This document shows positions 53,607 to 60,785 of a DNA stretch of 64,000 bases, piece by piece. Where the stretch lies: assembly GCF_017104565.1 (NCBI RefSeq), contig NZ_JAAGPD010000043.1, positions 32,592 through 96,591 on the forward strand, written 5' to 3'. Every line of letters starts with the position of its first letter. Within the stretch, counting starts at the first letter, position 1. The notes beneath the pieces were generated by a model, which worked only from the letters and a program-made list of their open reading frames with translations, was not told the DNA's origin and did not search any database. The DNA is from Paraburkholderia sp. Tr-20389. Its GTDB lineage: Bacteria; Pseudomonadota; Gammaproteobacteria; Burkholderiales; Burkholderiaceae. The position numbers and the translations under genes are program-made.

Positions 53607-54044
53607 TCACCTGTTTTCAAAGCTCATCACGCGTACCAACCGTGGTCTCTTAACACGATTACCGGACGCTACAGGCGAACACGGTCTCGGCTCCCCGTCG
53701 TTAGCTGAATACCAATACTTCACGACGTCAGCATCTTTAGCCTGAACCTCCTGCCACAATCCATTTACTCGACAGAGCGTAACGGAAGCGTCAGCTTCAT
53801 TGCGAGCCAACAGGTGAACCGAAAAGCTGACATCGCCAAGTTGCAGTACCAGTTGAATCAGCGCCTCGGCACCGTCCACCACCCAACCATCCGCGCTCGC
53901 GCAGTCCACACCGCGAGAGGAGGCTACGACGAAGAAGTTGGGCGTGAGGTCCGTCCATCCAACGCAGCGCCACGCAAGAAGTGGCTGCATGAGCCTCTTC
54001 TTTATGGGATGTGGCTCTTCCCAACTGCTGTCAGTAAATAGCAT
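53607..54044 (-). CDS. Unknown 145-residue protein, first of the minus-strand row
   Basis: The protein starts MLFTDSSWEEPHPIKKRLMQ and contains LGDVSFSVHLLARNEADASV then a basic tail KRPRLVRVMSF. No motif is recognised. It is transcribed away from the XRE regulator gene, across a 147-bp gap that holds two palindromes. It is likely to be the first gene of the row ending with the excisionase-like gene. Confidence 0.55.
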   Translation of the reverse strand: MLFTDSSWEEPHPIKKRLMQPLLAWRCVGWTDLTPNFFVVASSRGVDCASADGWVVDGAEALIQLVLQLGDVSFSVHLLARNEADASVTLCRVNGLWQEVQAKDADVVKYWYSANDGEPRPCSPVASGNRVKRPRLVRVMSFENR

Positions 54045-54080
54045 TGCACAAACCGAATAATTGGGGCACAGCCGCTAGCT

Positions 54081-54110
54081 GTTAAGTTAACTACCAGACA
54101 CAACATGTCT
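54081..54110. promoter_or_regulatory. Paired palindromes in the divergent promoter region
   Basis: GTTAAGTTAAC (54,081-54,091) and AGACACAACATGTCT (54,096-54,110) lie next to each other between a minus-strand gene row and the XRE-type gene. The place suits binding sites of that regulator, controlling both directions. Confidence 0.5.
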
Positions 54111-54191
54111 TATATCAACATAACATGCCGTTACGTTTATTTCCAGATGAGGAGACTATATGTGTCGACCAACGACACAGAATGTTGAGTA

Positions 54192-54563
54192 GTGACATCG
54201 AAAAATGAACAGAACTTGGCGAGTCAACTTGGGGCTGCGCTTGCTCGTATCCGTGCCGAGCGGGGATACACACAAGAAGTCCTGGCCGAGCGACTCCAAG
54301 TAACCATCGAGACCATTAGCCGGTTTGAACGGGGTACCGTTCTTCCGTCGTTGCCCCGCTTATATGAGCTGGCTGAAGTGTTGTCGGTGCCAGCGGCCGA
54401 GCTTCTACAGCGCGGGTCCTCGCGGTCGAGTGACACCGCTCAGGAAGTGGTGTCGTTGCTCGAACGACTGTCTCTTGACGACCAAATCTTGGTCAGGAGG
54501 TGGTTTGGCGAAATGTGTGAGCGACTTGCCAAGAAGCCACCTTCCCGGAAGAAGGCGCTCTGA
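54192..54563 (+). CDS. XRE-family transcriptional regulator
   Basis: The 123-residue regulator starts at GTG 54,192. The N-terminal HTH reads LGAALARIRAERGYTQEVLA then ERLQVTIETISRFERGTVLP, a complete XRE domain (about residues 12-68). The C-terminal part (VVSLLERLSLDDQILVRRWF) may mediate dimer contacts. It is divergent from the row of small minus-strand genes, and the gap between them contains two palindromes. It is likely to repress that row and itself. Confidence 0.88.
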   Translation: MTSKNEQNLASQLGAALARIRAERGYTQEVLAERLQVTIETISRFERGTVLPSLPRLYELAEVLSVPAAELLQRGSSRSSDTAQEVVSLLERLSLDDQILVRRWFGEMCERLAKKPPSRKKAL

Positions 54564-54885
54564 TTCGGCCAAAATTTGGCGCTTGGCTTTAAAAAGGCTC
54601 GCGATGCCCCGCTGGGTTGTCAGCTTTGACAGCTACTTGCAAGGCCATCCCAGTAACGGCCGACGGCGGAAACGCCTCCATTGGTGTCGGCCTAACGTAC
54701 GGAAGCGGCTCGGCACAAGACCATCAACGGACCCCAATTGTTAGCCGGAGCATCATGCCGGCACAATCTGCCCGAGCGGGAGTTGGGCGATTGCATCGTC
54801 TCGAGTCGGAGTGACCGGGACGTTTGTCGCACTCGCGCGACAATCCTGCCCGCATCTGTAACCGACGCAGTCCGGGCGGTCCTCG
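54564..54885. other. Region without a recognisable gene
   Basis: About 320 bases between the XRE gene and the integrase remnant. The open frames are short and carry no motif I recognise. It may hold worn pieces of the integrase gene. Confidence 0.4.
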
Positions 54886-55242
54886 TCAGCAGTCTCGAGC
54901 AGCAAGGAAGACGCTCAGTTGGGTCGTCCGGTCCAAGTCGCTCCAGCAGCGAACGAGGTTGGAAGCAATCGATGACTGCGCAGCTCTGCGCATGTCGTCG
55001 GAATAGTCCCAAGGTTCTGCCATCCAACGCGCCATGGGTGTCGTTAGGCACGGGCGCGGTTCCCAGCCTAGCTCCCGCGACATCGAGCCGCAAATTCCCA
55101 TTACGGTTTCGCGCATGCGGGCTTTCGAGATTTCCGGCACGTCGGCAAGGTAGGATTTCGTCGTCACCTGGCTGGAATGGCCGAGTTGCTCGGCAACCAG
55201 CTCTGCGAAGTCGCTGCAATTGGCACGCATCTCATACCTCAC
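54886..55242 (-). pseudogene. C-terminal remnant of a tyrosine recombinase
   Basis: The frame includes FAELVAEQLGHSSQVTTKSY then LADVPE. QLGH and the SY with its Thr-Thr-Lys are the last catalytic His and the nucleophile Tyr of a phage-type integrase. The Arg-rich and HxxR boxes that should come before are missing, so this is a relic. It is not related closely to the three left-end recombinases. It suggests an older integrative element in this part of the island. Confidence 0.65.
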
Positions 55243-55460
55243 TTAGCTCTTAACCTAGATTCGACGGCAAATCTCTCAACAGCAGCCTACGTGCTGGGAG
55301 TGTCAAGAGTAGATGGCTGCCACGGAAAATTCAAATCGGTGAGGAAATCCACGCGAAGGCCAAGCCGTTTGCTTGCGAGCTTGAGAACCCGCGAATGCTC
55401 TCGGTCGAGCCTGTGACAACGTCGAAGCCGTGGCACTCCAACGACGTGGCGCCATACGCC

Positions 55461-55763
55461 TCATTCAAATCCAGCCTCCTTCAACAGCGCGACAGCTTCC
55501 ATGAAATTTAGACTATATAAATGCATAACTAAATCTATTGCTCCACCGCCGCCTTGCTTGGAGCGGGTGTCGTAGAACTTTGGGCCTTGCAAAAGAAGTT
55601 CGAATTCCCGCCCACCCGCATTCACGTGCCAGCGTTCCGTCTCGGTCGCCGTAGTCGGTTCAAAGGTAACGTCACGCTTCGCGTGGTTCGCGCACGCGCA
55701 GACTACCTGCGCTGCAGCGAGGCTCCTTAGCTTCTCGAGGTCTCCATGGGGCACTCTTCCCAT
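55461..55763 (-). pseudogene. Truncated plasmid-type primase (DUF3991/CHC2-like N-terminus)
   Basis: The 100-residue frame ends GPKFYDTRSKQGGGGAIDLV then MHLYSLNFMEAVALLKEAGF. This is the first part of primase-like proteins found on plasmids and conjugative elements (zinc-finger/DUF3991 followed by Toprim). The Toprim domain is missing, because the frame stops at once. It may be a remnant, or a short protein of its own with the zinc-finger cysteines lost. Confidence 0.55.
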
Positions 55764-55930
55764 TCGTCTTCTCCCAAGTGCAAGCGGTCGCTCGATGTTA
55801 CGACGTCATGCGGTCGGTCAGGTAGAAAGTCAGGTGCGTGATGTTTTAAGTATTTACCGTCTTTTCGCGCCTCACCCCTCCTCAAGATTTACCGTGGTGG
55901 TCAGGTGACGCTCGAAAAAACCAACGGTGT

Positions 55931-55966
55931 CGAGTAGCAGTCTTTCATTTTTGAAAGACGAGTAGC
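55931..55966. repeat. Hairpin framed by direct repeats near the right end
   Basis: GTCTTTCA-TTTT-TGAAAGAC (55,940-55,959) is a perfect 8-bp hairpin. CGAGTAGC lies directly on both sides (55,931-55,938 and 55,959-55,966). It sits in a gene-free stretch about 140 bp from the island end, where a protein-binding or single-strand site is plausible. Confidence 0.5.
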
Positions 55967-56012
55967 GTTTTTGGGGTCAATTCAGAAAGGGAGTAAAGCG
56001 AGAACTAGAGAT

Positions 56013-56033
56013 GGTACTTTTGAGAGAAGTACC
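56013..56033. repeat. GGTACTT palindrome near attR
   Basis: GGTACTT-TTGAGAG-AAGTACC is a perfect 7-bp inverted repeat. The motif GGTACTTTT occurs a third time at 56,073-56,081, inside the right terminal repeat. These may be accessory sites for the recombinases. Confidence 0.5.
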
Positions 56034-56072
56034 AGAGAAAAACCGGCTGAAACGTAGACTCAGTGGTAGGTT

Positions 56073-56101
56073 GGTACTTTTTTAGGTTCCGGAAAAATGT
56101 G
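56073..56101. repeat. Right end of the island with attR core
   Basis: GGTACTTTTTTAGGTTCC (56,073-56,090) pairs with the left end (reverse complement GGCACTTTATTTTTGGTTCT) as an imperfect terminal inverted repeat. The arm GGTTC at 56,085-56,089 is followed by the core ATGTG at 56,097-56,101, where thyA resumes. In the circle the two ends would form one palindromic attP site, GGTTC-n18-GAACC. Confidence 0.75.
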
Positions 56102-56863
56102 CGCATCACCGATGAAATACGTGAACCAGCGCGGCGTATAGCCCGTCAGCCGACCGACGAGATGCAGCAGTGCAGCCCCTTCCGTCAGGTTGAACGGCGT
56201 GCCGAGGCCGACGTCGTTGCTGCGGATGTACAGGCACAGCGAAATCTCGCGCTTCGCGGCGTTCGGCAGGAACTGGTACAGCAGATGGCACGCAGGCAGC
56301 GCGATTTCCTCGAGCACGGCCGGATTCCAGGCATGAAACAAAATCCGCCGGTCGGACGGGTTGTTCATGATCGCGTCGAGGCACTGGCGAAGCTGGTCGA
56401 TCGCCTTGTACAGCAGCACCTTGCGCACGCCGCCCTCTTCGAACTCCGTGACGGGCGCGTAGCCGCGCGAGACCGCGTCTTCCAGCTGCGCGCTCGCCGT
56501 CGCGTCGAGCACCTTGTACGCCGGCCACTGCCGCCACTGCACGCCGTAGACGTCGCCGAGGTCGTCCGGCCCCTGGCGATACGGATTGGCGAGCCACTGC
56601 GCGTTTTCGTTCGCGTTCGCATCCCAGACCTTGCAGCCGAGCGCGCGGAAATCGGCGGCGCTGCGCGACGCGCGCAGAAAACCGATCAGTTCGCCGATCG
56701 CCGACTTGAACGCGAGCTTCTTCGTCGTCACGGCCGGGAAACCCTGCTGAAGGTCGAAACGCAACATCGCCCCGGGCATGCTGATCGTGCGAATGCCGGT
56801 GCGGTTCTCCTGCCAGCTGCCGGTATCGAGGATCGTGCGGACGAGGTCGAGGTACTGTTTCAT
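56097..56863 (-). pseudogene. thyA: 5' fragment of chromosomal thymidylate synthase gene
   Basis: From ATG 56,863 this encodes [20 protein letters not shown] to [10 protein letters not shown], the first 254-255 residues of a 323-residue enzyme, with the catalytic Cys in [13 protein letters not shown] and the Arg pair [12 protein letters not shown]. Reading then runs into island DNA and stops at 56,060 after a foreign tail. The C-terminal dUMP-binding part is lost, so no activity is expected. The first 762 nt and the 210 nt at 1,462-1,671 together give an intact frame. The promoter and start are unharmed, so a truncated protein may still be made. Confidence 0.95.
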
Positions 56864-57020
56864 GCGGGTTCCTTCGGCGTGGCGCGCGAGCGCAGCGGAC
56901 CGTTTTTGGGAAAACCCCGATTCTAGCAAGCCGCACGAACGCGGGTGAGCGCGCTGAACGGACGGGCAAAACGCTTCGCGCCCGAACTCGAACCGCTCGC
57001 GCTGCCACGCTGCTGAAACG

Positions 57021-57047
57021 AAAAAGCCCGGCCAGCCGGCCGGGCTT
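57021..57047 (-). terminator. Rho-independent terminator of the sigma-54 activator gene
   Basis: GCCCGGCC and GGCCGGGC form an 8-bp stem with a four-base loop. Read leftwards, it is followed by a T5 run (AAAAA at 57,021-57,025 on the plus strand). It stands between the activator gene and the start of thyA. Confidence 0.88.
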
Positions 57048-57097
57048 CCTGAGCGGAACAGTCACGCGCCATCGAGGCGCGCGGCGCCTCAAAGCGC

Positions 57098-58492
57098 CTA
57101 GAGATGCGGCATCGTCGACGGCATTTCCGCGTGTTGCGCGAGCGGCTCGCTTTCCATATGCCGCATTCCGTGCGAACACAACAATCGGTACAGCGTCACG
57201 CGCGAAATGCCGAGTTCCTGTGCCGCGTCGCCGAGACGCCCGCGATGACGCAGCAAAGCCAGTTCGATGGCCTGCCGCTCGGCCGCCTCGCGCGCCTGCG
57301 CCAGCGACACCGGCACGATTTCGACATACTCGGCGAGTTCGAGATCGCGCGCGGTGATGGCCCGTCCTTCCGACATCACGATCGCGCGGCGCACGCGGTT
57401 AATCAGTTCGCGCACGTTGCCCGGCCAGCTGTAGTTGTGGAGCGCCGCGATCGCATCGGGCGCAAAACCGCGCAGCCGGCGGCTCGCATCTTTTCTGAAA
57501 CGTTCGAGCATATGCCGCGCGAGCAGCTCGATGTCCTTGCCGCGCGCGCGCAGCGGCGGCTCGTCGATCTGCAGCACGCACAGACGGTGATACAGGTCCG
57601 AACGGAAGCGCCCTTCGATCATCGCCGTATTCATGTCGACGTGCGTCGCGGAGATGATCCGCACGTCCACTTCAATCGAGCCGTGTCCGCCCAGCCGCTC
57701 GACCTTGCGCTCCTGCAGGAAGCGCAGCAGGCTCGCCTGGCTTTCGAGCGGCAGGTCGCCGATTTCATCGAGGAACAGCGTGCCGCCGTTCGCCGCTTCG
57801 ACGCGGCCGATCTTGCGCTGGTTGGCGCCCGTGAAGGCACCGCGTTCGTAGCCGAACAGCTCCGATTGCAGCAGATGCGGCGGAATCGCGCCGCAGTTGA
57901 TCGGGATGAACGGCGCGTTGCGGCGCGATGAACGCTCGTGAATGGCGACAGCCGTGAGTTCCTTGCCCGTGCCCGATTCGCCCGAGATGAAGACGGGCGC
58001 GTCGGTCATCGCCACTTTGCGGATGGAGCGGAACAGCGCGAGCATCGCGTCGCACGAGCCGACCATCTCGCCTTCCGAGCCGCCTTGCGACGCGTCGTTC
58101 GACGCGGGCTCGCCGAGCGAAACCATGCCATAGGCATGACCGACGGAATCGACGATCCGGTCGCCCGAATAAGGCACGGTGACGTAATCGAAACAGTAAT
58201 CGCGCACGAGCCGGCGCAAGGCGGCGTCCTGCAGCTGGCCGGCCATCGTGGTGGCGACCCAGCCCACATTGGGCATGGTCAGGCACGACTCGAAGGCCGC
58301 GATTTCGTGCTGCTGGAAACAGCTCGACAGATCGAGCAGACCGCCCGCCGCCATCCCCGAGCGCACGGCGCGGCGCGCGTCGCGAGCGGAGCCGACGACT
58401 TCGACATGCCACCCGCGCTCATGAAAACGCGTGTTCAACTCAGCGCTGGGATCTCTTGATACGTAAATCAGTTGCCGCGTGGCGGATTCCAT
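57098..58492 (-). CDS. Sigma-54-dependent regulator (VpsR-like enhancer-binding protein)
   Basis: This 464-residue protein has three domains. An N-terminal receiver-like domain (about residues 1-125; MESATRQLIYVSRDPSAELN) lacks the usual phosphorylated Asp pattern and resembles the VpsR domain. The AAA domain follows: Walker A GESGTGKE (171-178), GAFTGA (218-223, contact to sigma-54) and LFLDEIGD. A Fis-type HTH (GRLGDAAQELGISRVTLYRL) is at the end. Such proteins activate sigma-54 promoters, and in Burkholderia some are tied to biofilm and c-di-GMP. It is divergent from the exported-protein locus that has a sigma-54 promoter candidate, its likely target. Confidence 0.93.
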   Translation of the reverse strand: MESATRQLIYVSRDPSAELNTRFHERGWHVEVVGSARDARRAVRSGMAAGGLLDLSSCFQQHEIAAFESCLTMPNVGWVATTMAGQLQDAALRRLVRDYCFDYVTVPYSGDRIVDSVGHAYGMVSLGEPASNDASQGGSEGEMVGSCDAMLALFRSIRKVAMTDAPVFISGESGTGKELTAVAIHERSSRRNAPFIPINCGAIPPHLLQSELFGYERGAFTGANQRKIGRVEAANGGTLFLDEIGDLPLESQASLLRFLQERKVERLGGHGSIEVDVRIISATHVDMNTAMIEGRFRSDLYHRLCVLQIDEPPLRARGKDIELLARHMLERFRKDASRRLRGFAPDAIAALHNYSWPGNVRELINRVRRAIVMSEGRAITARDLELAEYVEIVPVSLAQAREAAERQAIELALLRHRGRLGDAAQELGISRVTLYRLLCSHGMRHMESEPLAQHAEMPSTMPHL

Positions 58493-58660
58493 TATTCAGA
58501 TCCTCTCGTCAACGAACGTTAAGGATGACGGCATGTGCTGATCTGGATTTAGCTTTCAGGCACGCCTATTCGCACGGGATTCGCAAACAGCGAAAACCGA
58601 ACGGCCATTCCATTCCGTACGGACAGCTGATCCCCGAAAAACGGCGCGTGTATTGAAACG

Positions 58661-58679
58661 GCCCAGTACTGGGCTTTTT
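58661..58679 (+). terminator. Palindrome followed by T-run in the intergenic region
   Basis: GCCCAGTACTGGGC is a perfect palindrome followed directly by TTTTT. It looks like a terminator for plus-strand transcripts, but no upstream plus-strand gene is seen. It may insulate the region or end a short RNA. Confidence 0.45.
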
Positions 58680-58906
58680 AAAATCGTGTGCTTGGATGAG
58701 AGCTTACTATACGCGCGTGCCGGCGAAAACAAATATGCGAATTAAATCGTCCAGCCTTGTGCAGCAAGGATTTGCGACTGATGAGCAGGCTCATTGACAG
58801 ACCATTTATTCGATGGAAGCGCATTCACCATACTTTTTTATCAACGTACTACGCTCGCGTTGCACTTAACGCATCCATTTGAAATTTGCGTGTTTTCAGG
58901 CTGAGG

Positions 58907-58920
58907 TTTCAGACCTGAAA
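58907..58920. promoter_or_regulatory. Palindrome, possible enhancer site
   Basis: TTTCAGACCTGAAA is a perfect palindrome 77 bp upstream of the candidate -24/-12 promoter, a usual distance for binding of a sigma-54 activator. Confidence 0.5.
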
Positions 58921-58996
58921 CGTTTTCGTACGATTTGGATCGCACCTCGGCCGATCCATTTCAGTCCGTCCAATTGCAGCAATGGATTGCGACCGA

Positions 58997-59012
58997 TGGC
59001 ACATGTTTCGCT
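58997..59012 (+). promoter_or_regulatory. Candidate sigma-54 promoter (-24/-12)
   Basis: TGGCACATGTTTCGCT matches TGGCAC-N5-TTGCW except one base, with GG and GC 10 bases apart. It lies 28 bp before the start of the first exported-protein gene. A sigma-54 activator is encoded divergently. Confidence 0.65.
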
Positions 59013-59039
59013 AAATCTCCCGCATCAAGGAGAGACATC

Positions 59040-59525
59040 ATGCGACTCGTTTTCCGCATCGACTCGAACCCGATTCCGCTGCTGCCCGCCGGCGTCGCCG
59101 TGTGTATGGCCTTTGCCCTGTCGGCGCTGCCCGCCGGCGCGATCGCCCAGGAATCCATGAGCGCTGCCTCACAGACTGTGTCGGCCGCGCAACAGGCCAC
59201 CGATCCCGCCGCGGATGAAACATCGAACGTCGCGGCAATTCCGGATACCGCAGAGATCGCCGCTGATACCGATACGACGGGTGCGCAGGTGCTGAACGTG
59301 CCCGCGGACGGCGCAGCGACCAACGACATCGCGCTCGACGACCAGATGCTGTCGCGTCAGCGCGGCGGCGCGGCGGGGATGGTGATGGTCGCCGCGACGC
59401 CGCAGCTGATGCACGGCTCATCGGTGACGCTGTGGGACGAAATCGCTCCGCCCTCGCCGCTGCCCGTGCCCATCGACGCCGCACGCGCCGCGCAAGGCAA
59501 CGTCGCGAACTATCAGCGGAAGTAG
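59040..59525 (+). CDS. Exported protein with a GG motif, first of the surface-fibre-like locus
   Basis: The 161-residue protein starts at ATG 59,040, with AAGGAGA as ribosome site; longer frames upstream cross the promoter. The signal peptide ends near ALSALPAGAIAQ. The mature part has DIALDDQMLSRQRGGAAGMV, where Arg-Gly-Gly after an acidic Leu-containing helix looks like a double-glycine leader. Such leaders are cut by C39 peptidases, and a C39-like protein is encoded downstream. The rest is Ala- and Asp-rich. The role is probably assembly of, or part of, a surface structure; the evidence is positional. Confidence 0.7.
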   Translation: MRLVFRIDSNPIPLLPAGVAVCMAFALSALPAGAIAQESMSAASQTVSAAQQATDPAADETSNVAAIPDTAEIAADTDTTGAQVLNVPADGAATNDIALDDQMLSRQRGGAAGMVMVAATPQLMHGSSVTLWDEIAPPSPLPVPIDAARAAQGNVANYQRK

Positions 59526-59632
59526 CAAGGCAGCACAGCATCGAACGCATCGAAGAAACAGGTACGCAGACCAGTGCGAACTCAGTGTGAACTATTTCGC
59601 ACTCCAGACAGGTCAAGTCGGGGATACGTAAA

Positions 59633-60136
59633 ATGATCGCTTCATTGGGGACGCTGTGCAGCCGCACGAGCCGCGCGAAAACGCTCGCCGCTCTCGCCGG
59701 CCTGTTCGCCGCCGGCTTCGCGGGCGCGGCCTTCGCGCAGGCCGCGAACCCGGGCGACATCGTCGTCCAGCGCGAAATCACGCCGCGTATTGCCTATGCG
59801 CCCGTGCCGAGGGATCAGGACCCCATCAGCGCGCGTGTCTCGACATTTCCCGCCACCACCTTCGATCCAACGATGGCGCAACTCGCGTCGGACGCCGACC
59901 TGACCAACGCGCACGGCTCGACGGGCCTCGACCGGAACGCCGCGGGCGGCGCAGGCCTGCAGGCCGTCACGCGCATTCTCACGGGCAACACCACGAACAA
60001 CAACGTGGCGCTCAACTCGGGCGGCATCGGCCAGCCTGCGCCGGGCGTCGGCGGGACCCTCTCTTCGTCGGTCACGGGTGCGCTCGCCCCACTGTCGACG
60101 GCGCTCGGCGGCGCGCTCGGAGGACTCGGCAAATGA
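59633..60136 (+). CDS. Exported protein of the surface-fibre-like locus
   Basis: The 167-residue product has a signal peptide, AKTLAALAGLFAAGFAGAAF then AQA. The mature part has PGDIVVQREITPRIAYAPVP and a C-terminal Gly/Ala/Ser-rich stretch with NTTNNNVALNSGGIGQPAPG. No domain is recognised. Its stop codon overlaps the start of the next gene by 4 bp (ATGA). It is part of the row that encodes repeat proteins and may help export or nucleate them. Confidence 0.72.
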   Translation: MIASLGTLCSRTSRAKTLAALAGLFAAGFAGAAFAQAANPGDIVVQREITPRIAYAPVPRDQDPISARVSTFPATTFDPTMAQLASDADLTNAHGSTGLDRNAAGGAGLQAVTRILTGNTTNNNVALNSGGIGQPAPGVGGTLSSSVTGALAPLSTALGGALGGLGK

Positions 60137-60756
60137 ACCCGCTACTCCGCCCGATCCTGCCGCTGCGGCCGCTTCTGCCGCTCGCGGCCCTGGCACTCGC
60201 CGCCGCGCAACCGGCGTTCGCCCAACAGGCCCGCGTGAACGGCGACGCGAGCATCGCCACGGGCGCCGCCGTCGGAGCGACGGGCGCGATCACGGTGAAC
60301 CAGGCGGCGGGTCTGAACAACGCACAGGCCAACCAGCTGACGATCAGCAACGGCGACGCCGCCGCGAACGACAACGCGAGCGTCCAGAGCGCCACCGCGC
60401 GGGCCCGGGTGCCGAGCGCGCGCGCGTCGATCGAAGGCAACGCATTTTCGAATTCGTCCGGAGCGGTGATGGTGAACCAGTCTGCGGGCGCAGGGAATCT
60501 CCAGCGCAACAGCGTGCAGCTCGGCACTGCGGCGCCTGGGGTCGAGACCGTCTCGGATGGCGTGCTATCCGCGACGGCCGCGAACAACGGCGGTCAAGGC
60601 CGAGCGGTCGCAGTTCAGCAGGTCCGCGAGGCCGGCATTTCCGGCGACGCCTTCAGGAACGTCAACGGAATCGTGCAGATCAACCAGACTGCCGGAGCCG
60701 GTAATGCCACGGCGAACAGTTTTGTGCTCCGTCCCCCGGCGGGCACTCTTTTCTAA
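60133..60756 (+). CDS. Repeat protein, candidate minor fibre subunit
   Basis: The 207-residue protein starts at ATG 60,133, overlapping the stop before it. After the signal (LAALALAAAQPAFAQ) it carries three spaced units of one motif: TGAITVNQAAGLNNAQANQL, SGAVMVNQSAGAGNLQRNSV and NGIVQINQTAGAGNATANSF. The pattern VNQxAGxxNxQxN is shared with the larger protein encoded next. Asn/Gln- and Gly-rich repeats of this kind are found in curli- and Fap-type amyloid subunits, though the exact motif differs. A shorter repeat set suggests a minor subunit or nucleator. Confidence 0.75.
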   Translation: MNPLLRPILPLRPLLPLAALALAAAQPAFAQQARVNGDASIATGAAVGATGAITVNQAAGLNNAQANQLTISNGDAAANDNASVQSATARARVPSARASIEGNAFSNSSGAVMVNQSAGAGNLQRNSVQLGTAAPGVETVSDGVLSATAANNGGQGRAVAVQQVREAGISGDAFRNVNGIVQINQTAGAGNATANSFVLRPPAGTLF

Positions 60757-60785
60757 CTGACCACAACTAGTATCGGAGCGAAACC

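Larger units (their letters stand above)
1667..56096 (+). mobile_element. GInt-type genomic island integrated in thyA
   Basis: The island is delimited by the interrupted thyA gene and by a 5-bp core (ATGTG at 1,667-1,671 and 56,097-56,101). The circular form would be 54,430 bp. It carries three consecutive tyrosine recombinase genes plus a small HTH protein at the left end, the layout of GInt islands (ginABCD) and related to the Tn554 tnpABC arrangement. It also carries its own thyA. Cargo comprises defence-type genes, an SOS mutasome and a sugar-acid module. No relaxase, type IV secretion or coupling-protein genes are visible, so it can probably be moved but not transfer itself. Right-end integrase and primase fragments suggest it was built in layers. 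Confidence 0.9.

Noticed and set aside
1672-56096. Integrative conjugative element
   Set aside because: No relaxase, coupling protein or type IV secretion genes; only a broken primase fragment is seen.
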